From JANPCX01 sp031431125 (GTDB lineage: Bacteria > Pseudomonadota > Gammaproteobacteria > Burkholderiales > Burkholderiaceae_C), in assembly GCA_031431125.1 (NCBI GenBank), contig JANPCX010000008.1:1-64000 (forward strand): a stretch of 64,000 bases of DNA, given 5' to 3'. Positions 6,892 to 12,275 of the stretch are shown in pieces (position 1 is the stretch's first letter; each line of letters begins with the position of its first letter). Under the pieces are notes generated by a model. That model was given only the letters and a program-made list of their open reading frames with translations. It made no database searches and was not told the origin of the DNA. The position numbers and the translations under genes are program-made.

Positions 6892-7253
6892 GCTGCACCC
6901 CCTTCCACCACCACACCCATGGCCGTGTCGGCCCACTGCCGCGCTTTGGCCACAGCCACGGCGGCTTTGCTGGCCTTGGCGAGTGCATCGGCCAGGGCTT
7001 GGGCTTGCGGGGCCGTGAGGTGGCCGGTGAGCAAGATCGAACCTTGCCGCACGGTGATGCTCACGGCACGGGGCTCGCCTTGTCGGCGCGAACTGGTGAC
7101 GGTGGCGTCACCATCACCCAACATCAACACGCTGTGAACGTGGCGCGTGCGGGTGCTGGCGTGGCCACGGGGGCCGGTTGGGGATGCACCAAGGGGTGCG
7201 GAGGGACGTGGGGAAATAGCGGGCGCGTGTGCGCCCATAGAAGTACCAGCCAT
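6888..7253 (-). CDS. first gene of the small-ORF operon behind the CI/C4-like leader
   Basis: A 121-residue protein of unknown function. The N-terminal 45 residues are Pro/Ala/Ser-rich and probably disordered. The C-terminal part has a beta-like section (VHSVLMLGDGDATVTSS, SITVRQGSILLTGHL) and an Ala-rich helix (PQAQALADALAKASKAAVAVAKA). The start is fixed by AAGGAG 9 bases upstream of ATG; the longer frame to 7709 runs through the leader RNA and a terminator. This is the position of kil in the P4 immunity operon, but there is no sequence resemblance to Kil that I can see. Its Shine-Dalgarno lies inside a sequence complementary to the leader RNA, so its translation is probably repressed by that RNA. 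Confidence 0.65.
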   Translation of the reverse strand: MAGTSMGAHAPAISPRPSAPLGASPTGPRGHASTRTRHVHSVLMLGDGDATVTSSRRQGEPRAVSITVRQGSILLTGHLTAPQAQALADALAKASKAAVAVAKARQWADTAMGVVVEGGAA

Positions 7254-7261
7254 GGTGTTGG

Positions 7262-7275
7262 CTCCTTTGTCGCGG
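7262..7275 (-). promoter_or_regulatory. antisense target containing the Shine-Dalgarno (seqC-like)
   Basis: On the minus strand this reads CCGCGACAAAGGAG. It is complementary, with one mismatch over 13 bases, to TCCTTTGTCCCGG in the structured RNA at 7338-7350. The AAGGAG that serves the gene at 7253 lies within it. Pairing would block ribosome binding. In phage P4 the CI RNA pairs with seqA and seqC in the same way. Confidence 0.6.
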
Positions 7276-7288
7276 TTAAGACAACCGC
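7273..7288 (-). other. short hairpin in the leader
   Basis: CGGTT (7273-7277) and AACCG (7283-7287) can form a small stem directly upstream of the second target sequence. It may expose or hide the Shine-Dalgarno region. Confidence 0.35.
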
Positions 7289-7311
7289 TCCCCATGCTCT
7301 CAAACACGGGT

Positions 7312-7385
7312 GGCGGCCCAAGGCAGGGTTGAGAGACCGGGACAAAGGAACCGGCGAGCCCGAAGGCTCCCCCACCCGGGCCGCC
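7312..7385 (-). ncRNA. CI/C4-like antisense immunity RNA
   Basis: GGCGGCCC (7312-7319) and GGGCCGCC (7378-7385) form a perfect 8-bp closing stem. Inside lies GAGCC-loop-GGCTC (7356-7369), which on the minus strand has a UUCG tetraloop closed by C-G. The unpaired segment 7331-7348 reads CCTTTGTCCCGGTCTCTC on the minus strand and is complementary to the upstream target (7450-7469) and partly to the downstream target (7262-7275). Known: P4 CI and P1 C4 RNAs repress their own leader transcript by pairing with such flanking targets, causing premature termination. The architecture matches; membership in the Rfam C4 family would need a covariance-model search. Confidence 0.7.
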
Positions 7386-7416
7386 ATAAACATGGAGTCC
7401 AAGGTGTGTGACGCGC

Positions 7417-7446
7417 AAAAAAGGCCGCTCTTTTTGAGGCGGCCGC
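7417..7446 (-). terminator. intrinsic terminator inside the leader
   Basis: On the minus strand GGCCGC and GCGGCC (7444-7423) form a stem followed by TTTTTT (7422-7417). It lies between the first target and the structured RNA, so it can stop transcripts before they reach the small-ORF operon. Its use probably depends on whether the antisense RNA is paired with the upstream target. Confidence 0.7.
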
Positions 7447-7449
7447 GCG

Positions 7450-7469
7450 CCTTTGTCTTCCGGGCTCTC
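7450..7469 (-). promoter_or_regulatory. upstream antisense target (seqA-like)
   Basis: Minus-strand GAGAGCCCGGAAGACAAAGG. It is complementary to CCTTTGTCCCGGTCTCTC of the structured RNA (7348-7331) with one mismatch and a two-base bulge. It precedes the terminator, as expected for a target that couples antisense pairing to termination. Confidence 0.65.
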
Positions 7470-7477
7470 ACCCCCGA

Positions 7478-7494
7478 CCTCTGATGTGCAGAGG
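7478..7494 (-). other. 5' hairpin of the leader transcript
   Basis: CCTCTG (7478-7483) and CAGAGG (7489-7494) form a perfect 6-bp stem with a 5-base loop. It lies just downstream of the candidate promoter and would be the first structure in the transcript. Confidence 0.5.
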
Positions 7495-7501
7495 CGTGCG
7501 C

Positions 7502-7531
7502 AGTCTACCCCAAGCAAAACGGATGCGGCAA
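7502..7531 (-). promoter_or_regulatory. candidate leader promoter
   Basis: Minus-strand TTGCCG (7531-7526), 18 bases, TAGACT (7507-7502). This is a moderate sigma-70 match placed so that transcription would begin at about 7495, right at the 5' hairpin. It lies between the end of the upstream gene (7577) and the leader. Confidence 0.4.
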
Positions 7532-7576
7532 ACAAAGCCACACCACCTTGCACCAGGCGATCGAACGAAGCCGCCA

Positions 7577-7846
7577 TCATTCGGGGGCTCCCATTCGTTT
7601 CAAGAGCCGCGACACGCTGGCCAGGTCGGGCAGCTCGCGTGTCATGCCCCAGCGACTGAGCAAGTAAAAGCCAGTGCCGTCCGTCTCGCTCACGGTGTGC
7701 AGCCCCCACCCCAGCAGCGCAGCGCGGGCACGCAACGCGGCCAAGGTTTTGTCGTGTGCCGACGCTTGGTCAGCAGCACCATGCTGATGCAGTGGTGCGC
7801 TGTTGGGCAGCAGGTGCGTGGCGGACGTGGCCATGAAGTGGTTCAT
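7577..7846 (-). CDS. hypothetical protein coupled to an AlpA-like gene
   Basis: An 89-residue protein of unknown family. The middle resembles a small alpha/beta unit: DKTLAALRARAALLGWGLHTVSETDGTGFYLLSRWGMTREL followed by LASVSRLLKRMG. The pattern of a helix followed by HxVSxxDGxGxYLLSRWG recurs in short accessory proteins of integrative elements, but I cannot name it. The ATG overlaps the end of the AlpA-like gene as ATGA (7843-7846), so the two are probably co-translated. The gene ends upstream of the leader promoter. Confidence 0.65.
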   Translation of the reverse strand: MNHFMATSATHLLPNSAPLHQHGAADQASAHDKTLAALRARAALLGWGLHTVSETDGTGFYLLSRWGMTRELPDLASVSRLLKRMGAPE

Positions 7847-8127
7847 TTGCCATCTGCACGAACCACCACTGGGCGTGCATCAATCCAAGCGTCAATTTGG
7901 TCTTCATGCCAAGCAACCGCTCGGCCCCCAATTTGTACCGGGGCCGGGAATGACCCCTCTTTGATCCCAGCATAGACCGCACTTTTGCCAATGGCGCATC
8001 GACTGCACACCTCGGGCAGTCGTAAGAGCCATCGGCGGCGGGTAGCGTCCGCTTGTTGCTTGACGGGAAGTGCTGCACGCAACTGCTGCACTTGGCTGGT
8101 GGGCGGGTGGTCTGTAGGGGTTGTCAT
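7843..8127 (-). CDS. AlpA-family regulator
   Basis: A 94-residue protein. Residues 30-88 carry the AlpA domain: RWLLRLPEVCSRCAIGKSAVYAGIKEGSFPAPVQIGGRAVAWHEDQIDAWI split here as LLRLPEV, the GKSAVYAGIKEGSFP recognition segment, and AWHEDQIDAWIDAR. These are the usual landmarks (LRLPEV, S-x-x-x-Y, G-x-FP-x-P, W-x-x-x-E/D-I-x-x-W). The first 30 residues are polar. Upstream lies a perfect inverted repeat (8181-8206) that could be its operator. In P4-like elements AlpA-type proteins control integrase and excision. Confidence 0.85.
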   Translation of the reverse strand: MTTPTDHPPTSQVQQLRAALPVKQQADATRRRWLLRLPEVCSRCAIGKSAVYAGIKEGSFPAPVQIGGRAVAWHEDQIDAWIDARPVVVRADGK

Positions 8128-8180
8128 AAGCCTTCAGTGGTTTGCTAGGAAAACAAGAACCGCATGGTGTAGAGAAAGCT

Positions 8181-8206
8181 GTCTCATTCGTAGGCAAAAA
8201 TGAGAC
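8181..8206. promoter_or_regulatory. perfect inverted repeat, candidate operator
   Basis: GTCTCATT (8181-8188) and AATGAGAC (8199-8206) are perfect 8-bp arms separated by 10 bases. It lies 54 bases upstream of the AlpA-like gene at 8127, in a 220-base gap with no gene. The AT-rich spacer and position fit a promoter-overlapping operator. Confidence 0.55.
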
Positions 8207-8350
8207 TATTTATGCCGGGGCTGTTCCCAAGTCGGGCTGCAAGGCTTGGCCGCCAGCAACGTGCGGGGCAGGTTCACTGGCCATGAAAGTCTTCGCCGCA
8301 CCAGTGCAAGCGGGGGGTGCCGCCACATATGCAGTCGCGTATTACCCAGG

Positions 8351-8536
8351 TCACTTGTTCTTGGCGCGGCAGGTCACCATGTGCCTCAGTTCAATGCGCC
8401 ACAACAGGTTTTCGACCCAATTGCGGCGAGACGCGCTGCGCTTCAACTCTTGTTTGATCAGCTCTTCTTTGGCGTCGTGATTGATGGCCAAAGGGGGCGC
8501 ACCAGGCGGTGGGTGCTTGGGTGGTGCTGAGGTCAT
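8351..8536 (-). CDS. small basic protein coupled to AlpA-like gene
   Basis: A 61-residue protein. The start MTSAPPKH at 8536 overlaps the stop of the preceding gene as ATGA (8533-8536), and the longer frame to 8593 reads through that gene. The N-terminus is Pro-rich, the rest is a basic helix (AKEELIKQELKRSASRRNWVENLLWRI). Function unknown. Confidence 0.5.
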   Translation of the reverse strand: MTSAPPKHPPPGAPPLAINHDAKEELIKQELKRSASRRNWVENLLWRIELRHMVTCRAKNK

Positions 8537-8778
8537 TGATTGACCCCCTGGACATATGGCTTTGTCGCGTCCGCAATGCGGTCTTGAACCCATTGCAAAA
8601 CCTGCGACTCAGGCCAGGCGACACAACGAGAGGTCAAATTCACGCAGCGCACGAACTCGCCGCGCTTCATCAGAAGGTAGAGGGTGGATTTTTTGAGCCC
8701 GGTGGCCGCTTCCACTTCGGGCAACCGCAGCAGCCGGTCGCGCTGGACTTGCGGGCGGGTTTGGGTGACAAGTTGCAT
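8533..8778 (-). CDS. AlpA-family regulator
   Basis: An 81-residue protein almost entirely made of the AlpA domain: DRLLRLPEVEAATGLKKSTLYLLMKRGEF, then a CVAWPESQVLQWVQDRI segment. LRLPEVE, KKSTLYLLMKRGEF and AWPES-V-W are the family landmarks. An expected Pro pair after GEF is replaced by VRC. It is the third AlpA-like gene of the element, and its product is only moderately similar to the one at 7843-8127, so they probably bind different sites. Confidence 0.85.
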   Translation of the reverse strand: MQLVTQTRPQVQRDRLLRLPEVEAATGLKKSTLYLLMKRGEFVRCVNLTSRCVAWPESQVLQWVQDRIADATKPYVQGVNQ

Positions 8779-8831
8779 GCCTTTGATTCCGTCAAAGCTC
8801 CGTGGAGCGATGACGAAGTTTCAAAAACATT

Positions 8832-8866
8832 CACCCTGTCTGTCGAGCCTGACCTCGGACAGGGTG
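8832..8866 (-). terminator. hairpin terminator after the 294-residue gene
   Basis: CACCCTGTC (8832-8840) and GACAGGGTG (8858-8866) are perfect 9-bp arms. Inside, CGAG and CTCG add a second stem. On the minus strand the hairpin is followed by AATGTTTTTG. It lies 24 bases after the end of the gene at 8891, and probably ends its transcript. Confidence 0.55.
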
Positions 8867-8890
8867 GCCGGACACCCCGGGGCAATCAGG

Positions 8891-9775
8891 CTACGCGGCT
8901 TGCTGGTCAGGCAGCTTCCCGGCCTTTCTTAACCGCATGGCTTCCAAACACTTTTGCTTTATTTGGCTCTCACCGACGCCCCATGCGAGTGACAGCTGAC
9001 GATAGGCCTCACCTTTGGAGTGCCCATCGTCACCGGCAATCAAATAATCAAAGTGTTCAAGTAGCAAGGGAAGGTGTGGAAGCCAAGGTTCCAAGGTAAT
9101 TTTTCGCGTGCCCTTCATCGGCCATGGGAAAGATGATTTAACTTGCTCATTGGCATCCTGACACTGAGCTACGCTCTTAGCAAGACGCAATGCCACGACT
9201 TCAGAACCCATCCAACTCACGCTGTGAGTCTTCAACAGTGCCGCTGCATCGCTTTCACACACAGCGAACTTCATAAGCCAGCCATAGGGTGCCCTGCACG
9301 CCGCCGCCTTGGCCGAATCAGCAGCCCCGGCCAGCTCGCGCAACCGAGTGACCAAACCAGCGTTTCCGCGCAGCGCGGTGGACGGTGGAATGGGTTTGTT
9401 TTTAAGTGCCTGGGCTGGTGTCTGTCGTGACGAAAACTCGGCATTCCATCCCGGGCTACCAAGCGAGCGGCCCCGGCTGAATTCCTCAGAGGGTGGCGTC
9501 GGTGTCGCTGAAGATGCCGGACGCACCACGGTGCTATCAGTGACTGCGTCGGCATAAGAACCACCGCCAGGCTTCAGCAAGTAAGAGGTAATGCCCTTAG
9601 ACGTTTCAAGCCAGTCGGCAACATGCCCCAGAGCCTCACCTTGAAGGCAAGGCAGTTTCTCTACCAACTGGCCCACAACATCGGCCAAGCTCTTCAGCTT
9701 CACAGCCCTACCGTTTGCACCTTGAGTCAAAAGTACGCCCACAACTTGGGCTTGTCTTTGCTCACTCATTGCCAT
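8891..9775 (-). CDS. hypothetical 294-residue element protein
   Basis: No family is recognised. The N-terminus (1-80) is helical (SEQRQAQVVGVLLTQGANGRAV, LADVVGQLVEKL). A polar low-complexity linker rich in Ser, Pro and Thr spans about 85-140. The C-terminal half is helical and ends with LSLAWGVGESQIKQKCLEAMRLRKAGKLP, which resembles a helix-turn-helix. The start MAMSEQ at 9775 is preferred because the longer frame to 9814 adds atypical residues; MSEQ two codons on is also possible. It lies between the iteron cluster near the integrase and the AlpA-like genes. Confidence 0.65.
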   Translation of the reverse strand: MAMSEQRQAQVVGVLLTQGANGRAVKLKSLADVVGQLVEKLPCLQGEALGHVADWLETSKGITSYLLKPGGGSYADAVTDSTVVRPASSATPTPPSEEFSRGRSLGSPGWNAEFSSRQTPAQALKNKPIPPSTALRGNAGLVTRLRELAGAADSAKAAACRAPYGWLMKFAVCESDAAALLKTHSVSWMGSEVVALRLAKSVAQCQDANEQVKSSFPWPMKGTRKITLEPWLPHLPLLLEHFDYLIAGDDGHSKGEAYRQLSLAWGVGESQIKQKCLEAMRLRKAGKLPDQQAA

Positions 9776-9880
9776 GGCATCCCCGCGCATGTTCCCCGCC
9801 ACACGTAGGTGCACCGCGCCAAAGGGCGGGGGCCAAAACGGGCCGGGATCAGCGGCACGCTGGCGCGGTGCAATTTGATC

Positions 9881-10201
9881 TTACTGTGGGGCACCTGATT
9901 CGGCGCGTTGGCCCAGCACCAAGCAGCGACGCTTCCCATCAACCGTGCGGCACCAGCGAGCGGCATACTGGCCGAGTGCAAGAGGGGCAGTTGAATAACA
10001 GGCACGCCCTCGTTTCACACTGGCTGCGCCACCCATTCGGCCCGCGTCGGGCGCGGCGACGAAAACAACCTTTCGCGGCGATTTTCCGGGGCGGTTGCAA
10101 GCACACCCCTGGACGTTGCAAGCAAGCGCCCTCAAGGTGCCATTGAGCCCGCGCAATCGGCATAAAACACCAAGGGGCATCCCCTTACTTACCTCGTGCA
10201 A
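9881..10201 (-). CDS. possible small basic protein
   Basis: A 106-residue frame rich in Arg, Gly and Cys. The last 30 residues (ALGQYAARWCRTVDGKRRCL) look more like real protein than the rest. No family is recognised. It is the only frame in 9776-10808 that could be a gene and would be the first of the leftward operon that includes 8891-9775. Composition alone could also produce this frame. Confidence 0.3.
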   Translation of the reverse strand: MHEVSKGMPLGVLCRLRGLNGTLRALACNVQGCACNRPGKSPRKVVFVAAPDAGRMGGAASVKRGRACYSTAPLALGQYAARWCRTVDGKRRCLVLGQRAESGAPQ

Positions 10202-10424
10202 GCGCTGTGAACTGCGGATTTCATGGGGCCCAAATTACCCTCATGTCAGACCCGCCAGGAGTACCTTTTGGAATGTGCAAAACAGGTCGCCCACCGGGCT
10301 TGATGGCATGCCAACTAGGTCAACTGCCCCAGCCAAGCCGCTTGGGCGGCTGTAGCGAAGCCAACACCACTTGGAACAGGCAAGCCATATAAGAAGAATG
10401 AATGAACTCTCTTCATCTACTACT

Positions 10425-10560
10425 TGTCCCGGTGTCCCGCTTTTGTCCCGGTGCTGTCCCGGTCACCGCCTTGCCCACCCTGCCCGCATCAAATCAAGCA
10501 TTCATGCGGCTTGGCCATTGGTTTGGTCTTGGCGCTGGTGGGTTTGTCCCGGTGTCCCGG
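10425..10560 (+). repeat. iteron cluster 2 (TGTCCCGG)
   Basis: TGTCCCGG at 10425-10432, 10444-10451, 10455-10462, 10545-10552 and 10553-10560, plus TGTCCCGC at 10433-10440, all in one orientation. The pair TTTGTCCCGG-TGTCCCG occurs twice. The octamer is the same as in cluster 1, about 9.2 kb away by position in the integrated form and much closer in a circular form (about 2.5 kb across the joined ends). Confidence 0.7.
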
Positions 10561-10760
10561 TCGTTTTCGCAAATTCCCGGCAAAAGTCGGCCCACGTCAT
10601 TCTTGGTGCCCACCCCATCAATGGCCACCACGGCGCAAAGAAGGACTCGCCACACCGCCACCCCCGGCCCGGTTGCCTAGGTGCCCAATGGCACCGCCCA
10701 CACAACAACGCACAGCGCATGCTGCACCGGCCAGCACACAAGGCCAAGCCAGAATGACAA

Positions 10761-10781
10761 CGCCCGGCACAAGGCCGGGCG
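10761..10781 (-). terminator. hairpin behind the integrase gene
   Basis: CGCCCGGC and GCCGGGCG form a perfect 8-bp stem with a 5-base loop, 28 bases after the integrase stop. On the minus strand only TTGT follows, so termination strength is uncertain. Confidence 0.45.
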
Positions 10782-10808
10782 GTGGGACGCGGAGTGTGGT
10801 GGTGGTTG

Positions 10809-12104
10809 TCAGCCGGTGCGCTCACGCAGCGGCACCACCTCACCCCCTTTGCGCAGGCGGTCAAGGTAGTCAGCCCATGTTTGCATCATGGTGCGGCGCT
10901 GTTCAATGAACTGGGTACGGTTGTAGGCGCGGCCCAGGGTATCGGGCACATCGTGGGCGAGCTGGGCTTCGATCACTGCATCGTCTACGTTTAGACGTTC
11001 AGCGAGCATGGTGCGTGCGGTGGCCCTGAAACCGTGGCCGGTCATTTCATCCTTGGGAAAACCCATCCGCCGCAGCGCGGCCAAGATGGCGGCATCGGAC
11101 ATGGGCCGGGCGTCGCCCCGCAGACTGGGGAACACATACCGGCCTGCCCCGGTGAGCGGGTGCAAGTTACGCAAGATGGCCACCGCCTGGGTACTCAGTG
11201 GCACCAAGTGAGGCACACCACTGGCCTTGCCTTCTTTGGTGCGTTTCATCCGGTGACTGGGAATCGTCCACATGCCCGCGTCTAGATCAACCTCGGCCCA
11301 CTCGGCCTTGCGCAGTTCACCAGGGCGCTGAAACAGCAGCGGGGCCAGGGCCAGCGCAGCACGGGTGGCCGGGTGGCCTTTATATGCTTCGATGGCCCTC
11401 AACAGCTCGCCCACGCGCTTGGGCTCGGTGATGGCGGCGTGGTGGCGCGATTGAATGGGGGTGAGGGCTTCGCGCAAGTCAGCAGAAGGGTCGCGCTCAC
11501 ACAAGCCCGTCGCAATGGCATAACGAAACACCAGGCCGCACGATTGTTTGATGCGGTGGGCGGTTTCAATCGCCCCGCGTGCTTCGACCCGGCGCAAGCA
11601 TTCCAGCAGCTCAGGGGCTTTAATTTCAGCGATGGGCCTGCGCCCCAGCCACGGAAAAACATCTTGCTCCAAGCGTATGCGGGTGCGCTCGGCATGCCCG
11701 GTGCTGACCTTCACCGCATGAACGGTGTCGAACCACTCGCGGGCCACAGCCTCGAAGGAGCCCAAAGGCGGCAGGCCCGCATCAGCCAAACGGTTTTCTT
11801 GGCGCTGTTGTGTGGCTTGTGCTTTGGCGGCTTTTCGCACACTGCTGGGGTCTGTGCCTTCGCTCACCAGCTTGCGGGCATCGTCAGCCTTCTTGCGGGC
11901 CAGCGCCAAGCCGGTGTCGGGGTAAGTGCCCAGGCTCAACAGCTTGCGCACACCGTGGATGCTGTAACTCAAGCGCCAGCCATGGGCCCCGCCTTTGACG
12001 AACAACAACAGGTAGAGCCCGCCCCCATCGTTCAGCCGCTTGCGCGGGTCGCCGGACTTGATGGCTCGGATGGTGGTGTCGCCAGGGATGAGGTTGCGGG
12101 CCAT
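10809..12104 (-). CDS. P4-type tyrosine recombinase (integrase)
   Basis: A 431-residue site-specific recombinase that would integrate and excise the element. Residues 1-100 are the N-terminal arm-binding domain of the DUF4102 type (IRAIKSGDPRKRLNDGGGLYLLLF...GWRLSYSIHGVRKLLSLGTYPDTGLALARKKADDAR, given here in part). Residues 110-200 form the core-binding SAM-like domain. Residues 215-400 form the catalytic domain, with Arg in LLFQRPGELRKAEW, HGFRATARTML for the His-x-x-Arg pair, LAHD and a Tyr in LGRAYNRTQF as nucleophile. It starts 172 bases from the ssrA 3' end and is co-oriented with ssrA, the usual arrangement for this family. Arm-type repeats lie directly upstream. Confidence 0.95.
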   Translation of the reverse strand: MARNLIPGDTTIRAIKSGDPRKRLNDGGGLYLLLFVKGGAHGWRLSYSIHGVRKLLSLGTYPDTGLALARKKADDARKLVSEGTDPSSVRKAAKAQATQQRQENRLADAGLPPLGSFEAVAREWFDTVHAVKVSTGHAERTRIRLEQDVFPWLGRRPIAEIKAPELLECLRRVEARGAIETAHRIKQSCGLVFRYAIATGLCERDPSADLREALTPIQSRHHAAITEPKRVGELLRAIEAYKGHPATRAALALAPLLFQRPGELRKAEWAEVDLDAGMWTIPSHRMKRTKEGKASGVPHLVPLSTQAVAILRNLHPLTGAGRYVFPSLRGDARPMSDAAILAALRRMGFPKDEMTGHGFRATARTMLAERLNVDDAVIEAQLAHDVPDTLGRAYNRTQFIEQRRTMMQTWADYLDRLRKGGEVVPLRERTG

Positions 12105-12140
12105 GGAGTAACTCGGAAGGCATGGGGTGCCCGATTGTGC

Positions 12141-12194
12141 AGTTACTGCGTAAGTTACTGCAAGTCGGCCCGGCAGTCAGCGGAAGTTACTGCA
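12141..12194 (+). repeat. right integrase arm-type repeats
   Basis: AGTTACTGCG (12141-12150), AAGTTACTGCA (12152-12162) and AAGTTACTGCA (12184-12194) are direct repeats between the integrase start and ssrA. The motif also occurs twice at the left end (541-565). They overlap the likely integrase promoter, so they could also serve in autoregulation. Confidence 0.6.
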
Positions 12195-12211
12195 CGTCCT
12201 TGGACAAGAAA

Positions 12212-12242
12212 AAAGCCCAAGGTGTTGATTTCCTTGGGCTTT
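12212..12242 (-). terminator. element-supplied terminator for ssrA
   Basis: AAAGCCCAAGG (12212-12222) and CCTTGGGCTTT (12232-12242) are perfect 11-bp arms. On the minus strand the hairpin is followed by a further run of T, so it would end ssrA transcripts about 35 bases past the mature 3' end. It lies inside the element and replaces the terminator displaced to 427-459. Confidence 0.8.
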
Positions 12243-12275
12243 CTGTACCGCTATGGACCCTTTCGGACCCTCATC

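Larger units (their letters stand above)
10202..10808. other. non-coding region with second iteron cluster
   Basis: About 600 bases without a credible gene between the leftward genes and the end of the integrase. It holds the TGTCCCGG cluster (10425-10560), one ATCTAC motif (10415-10420) and the hairpin behind the integrase (10761-10781). It is a candidate for a P4 crr-like cis-replication site. Confidence 0.55.
482..12275. mobile_element. P4-like integrative element in the 3' end of ssrA
   Basis: Seen: a P4-type integrase starts 170 bases from the ssrA 3' end and runs in the same direction as ssrA. AAGTTACTGCA repeats lie inside both ends (541-565 and 12141-12194). A sequence resembling the ssrA 3' end (TGGTGG-GCTGGCG, 482-494) marks the left edge. 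Contents are a primase/DUF927 protein, AlpA-like regulators, two iteron clusters, a CI/C4-like RNA module and many tiny genes. No virion, packaging or conjugation genes are visible. Known: P4 and related satellites integrate at tRNA or tmRNA 3' ends with this type of recombinase. Inferred: size about 11.8 kb; the left edge is less certain because the att match has a one-base gap. Confidence 0.8.

Noticed and set aside
7338..7345. CCGGGACA in the leader RNA as an additional iteron
   Set aside because: A single copy within the antisense segment, explained by complementarity to the target sequence. A chance match is reasonable.
7254..7709. N-terminal extension of the gene ending at 6888
   Set aside because: It would translate the terminator, the structured RNA and both target sequences. 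The AAGGAG-supported ATG at 7253 is better.
482..12275. P4 sid, psu, delta, capsid, terminase or conjugation genes
   Set aside because: Looked for and not found. The element cannot be called a complete phage or conjugative element from this window.
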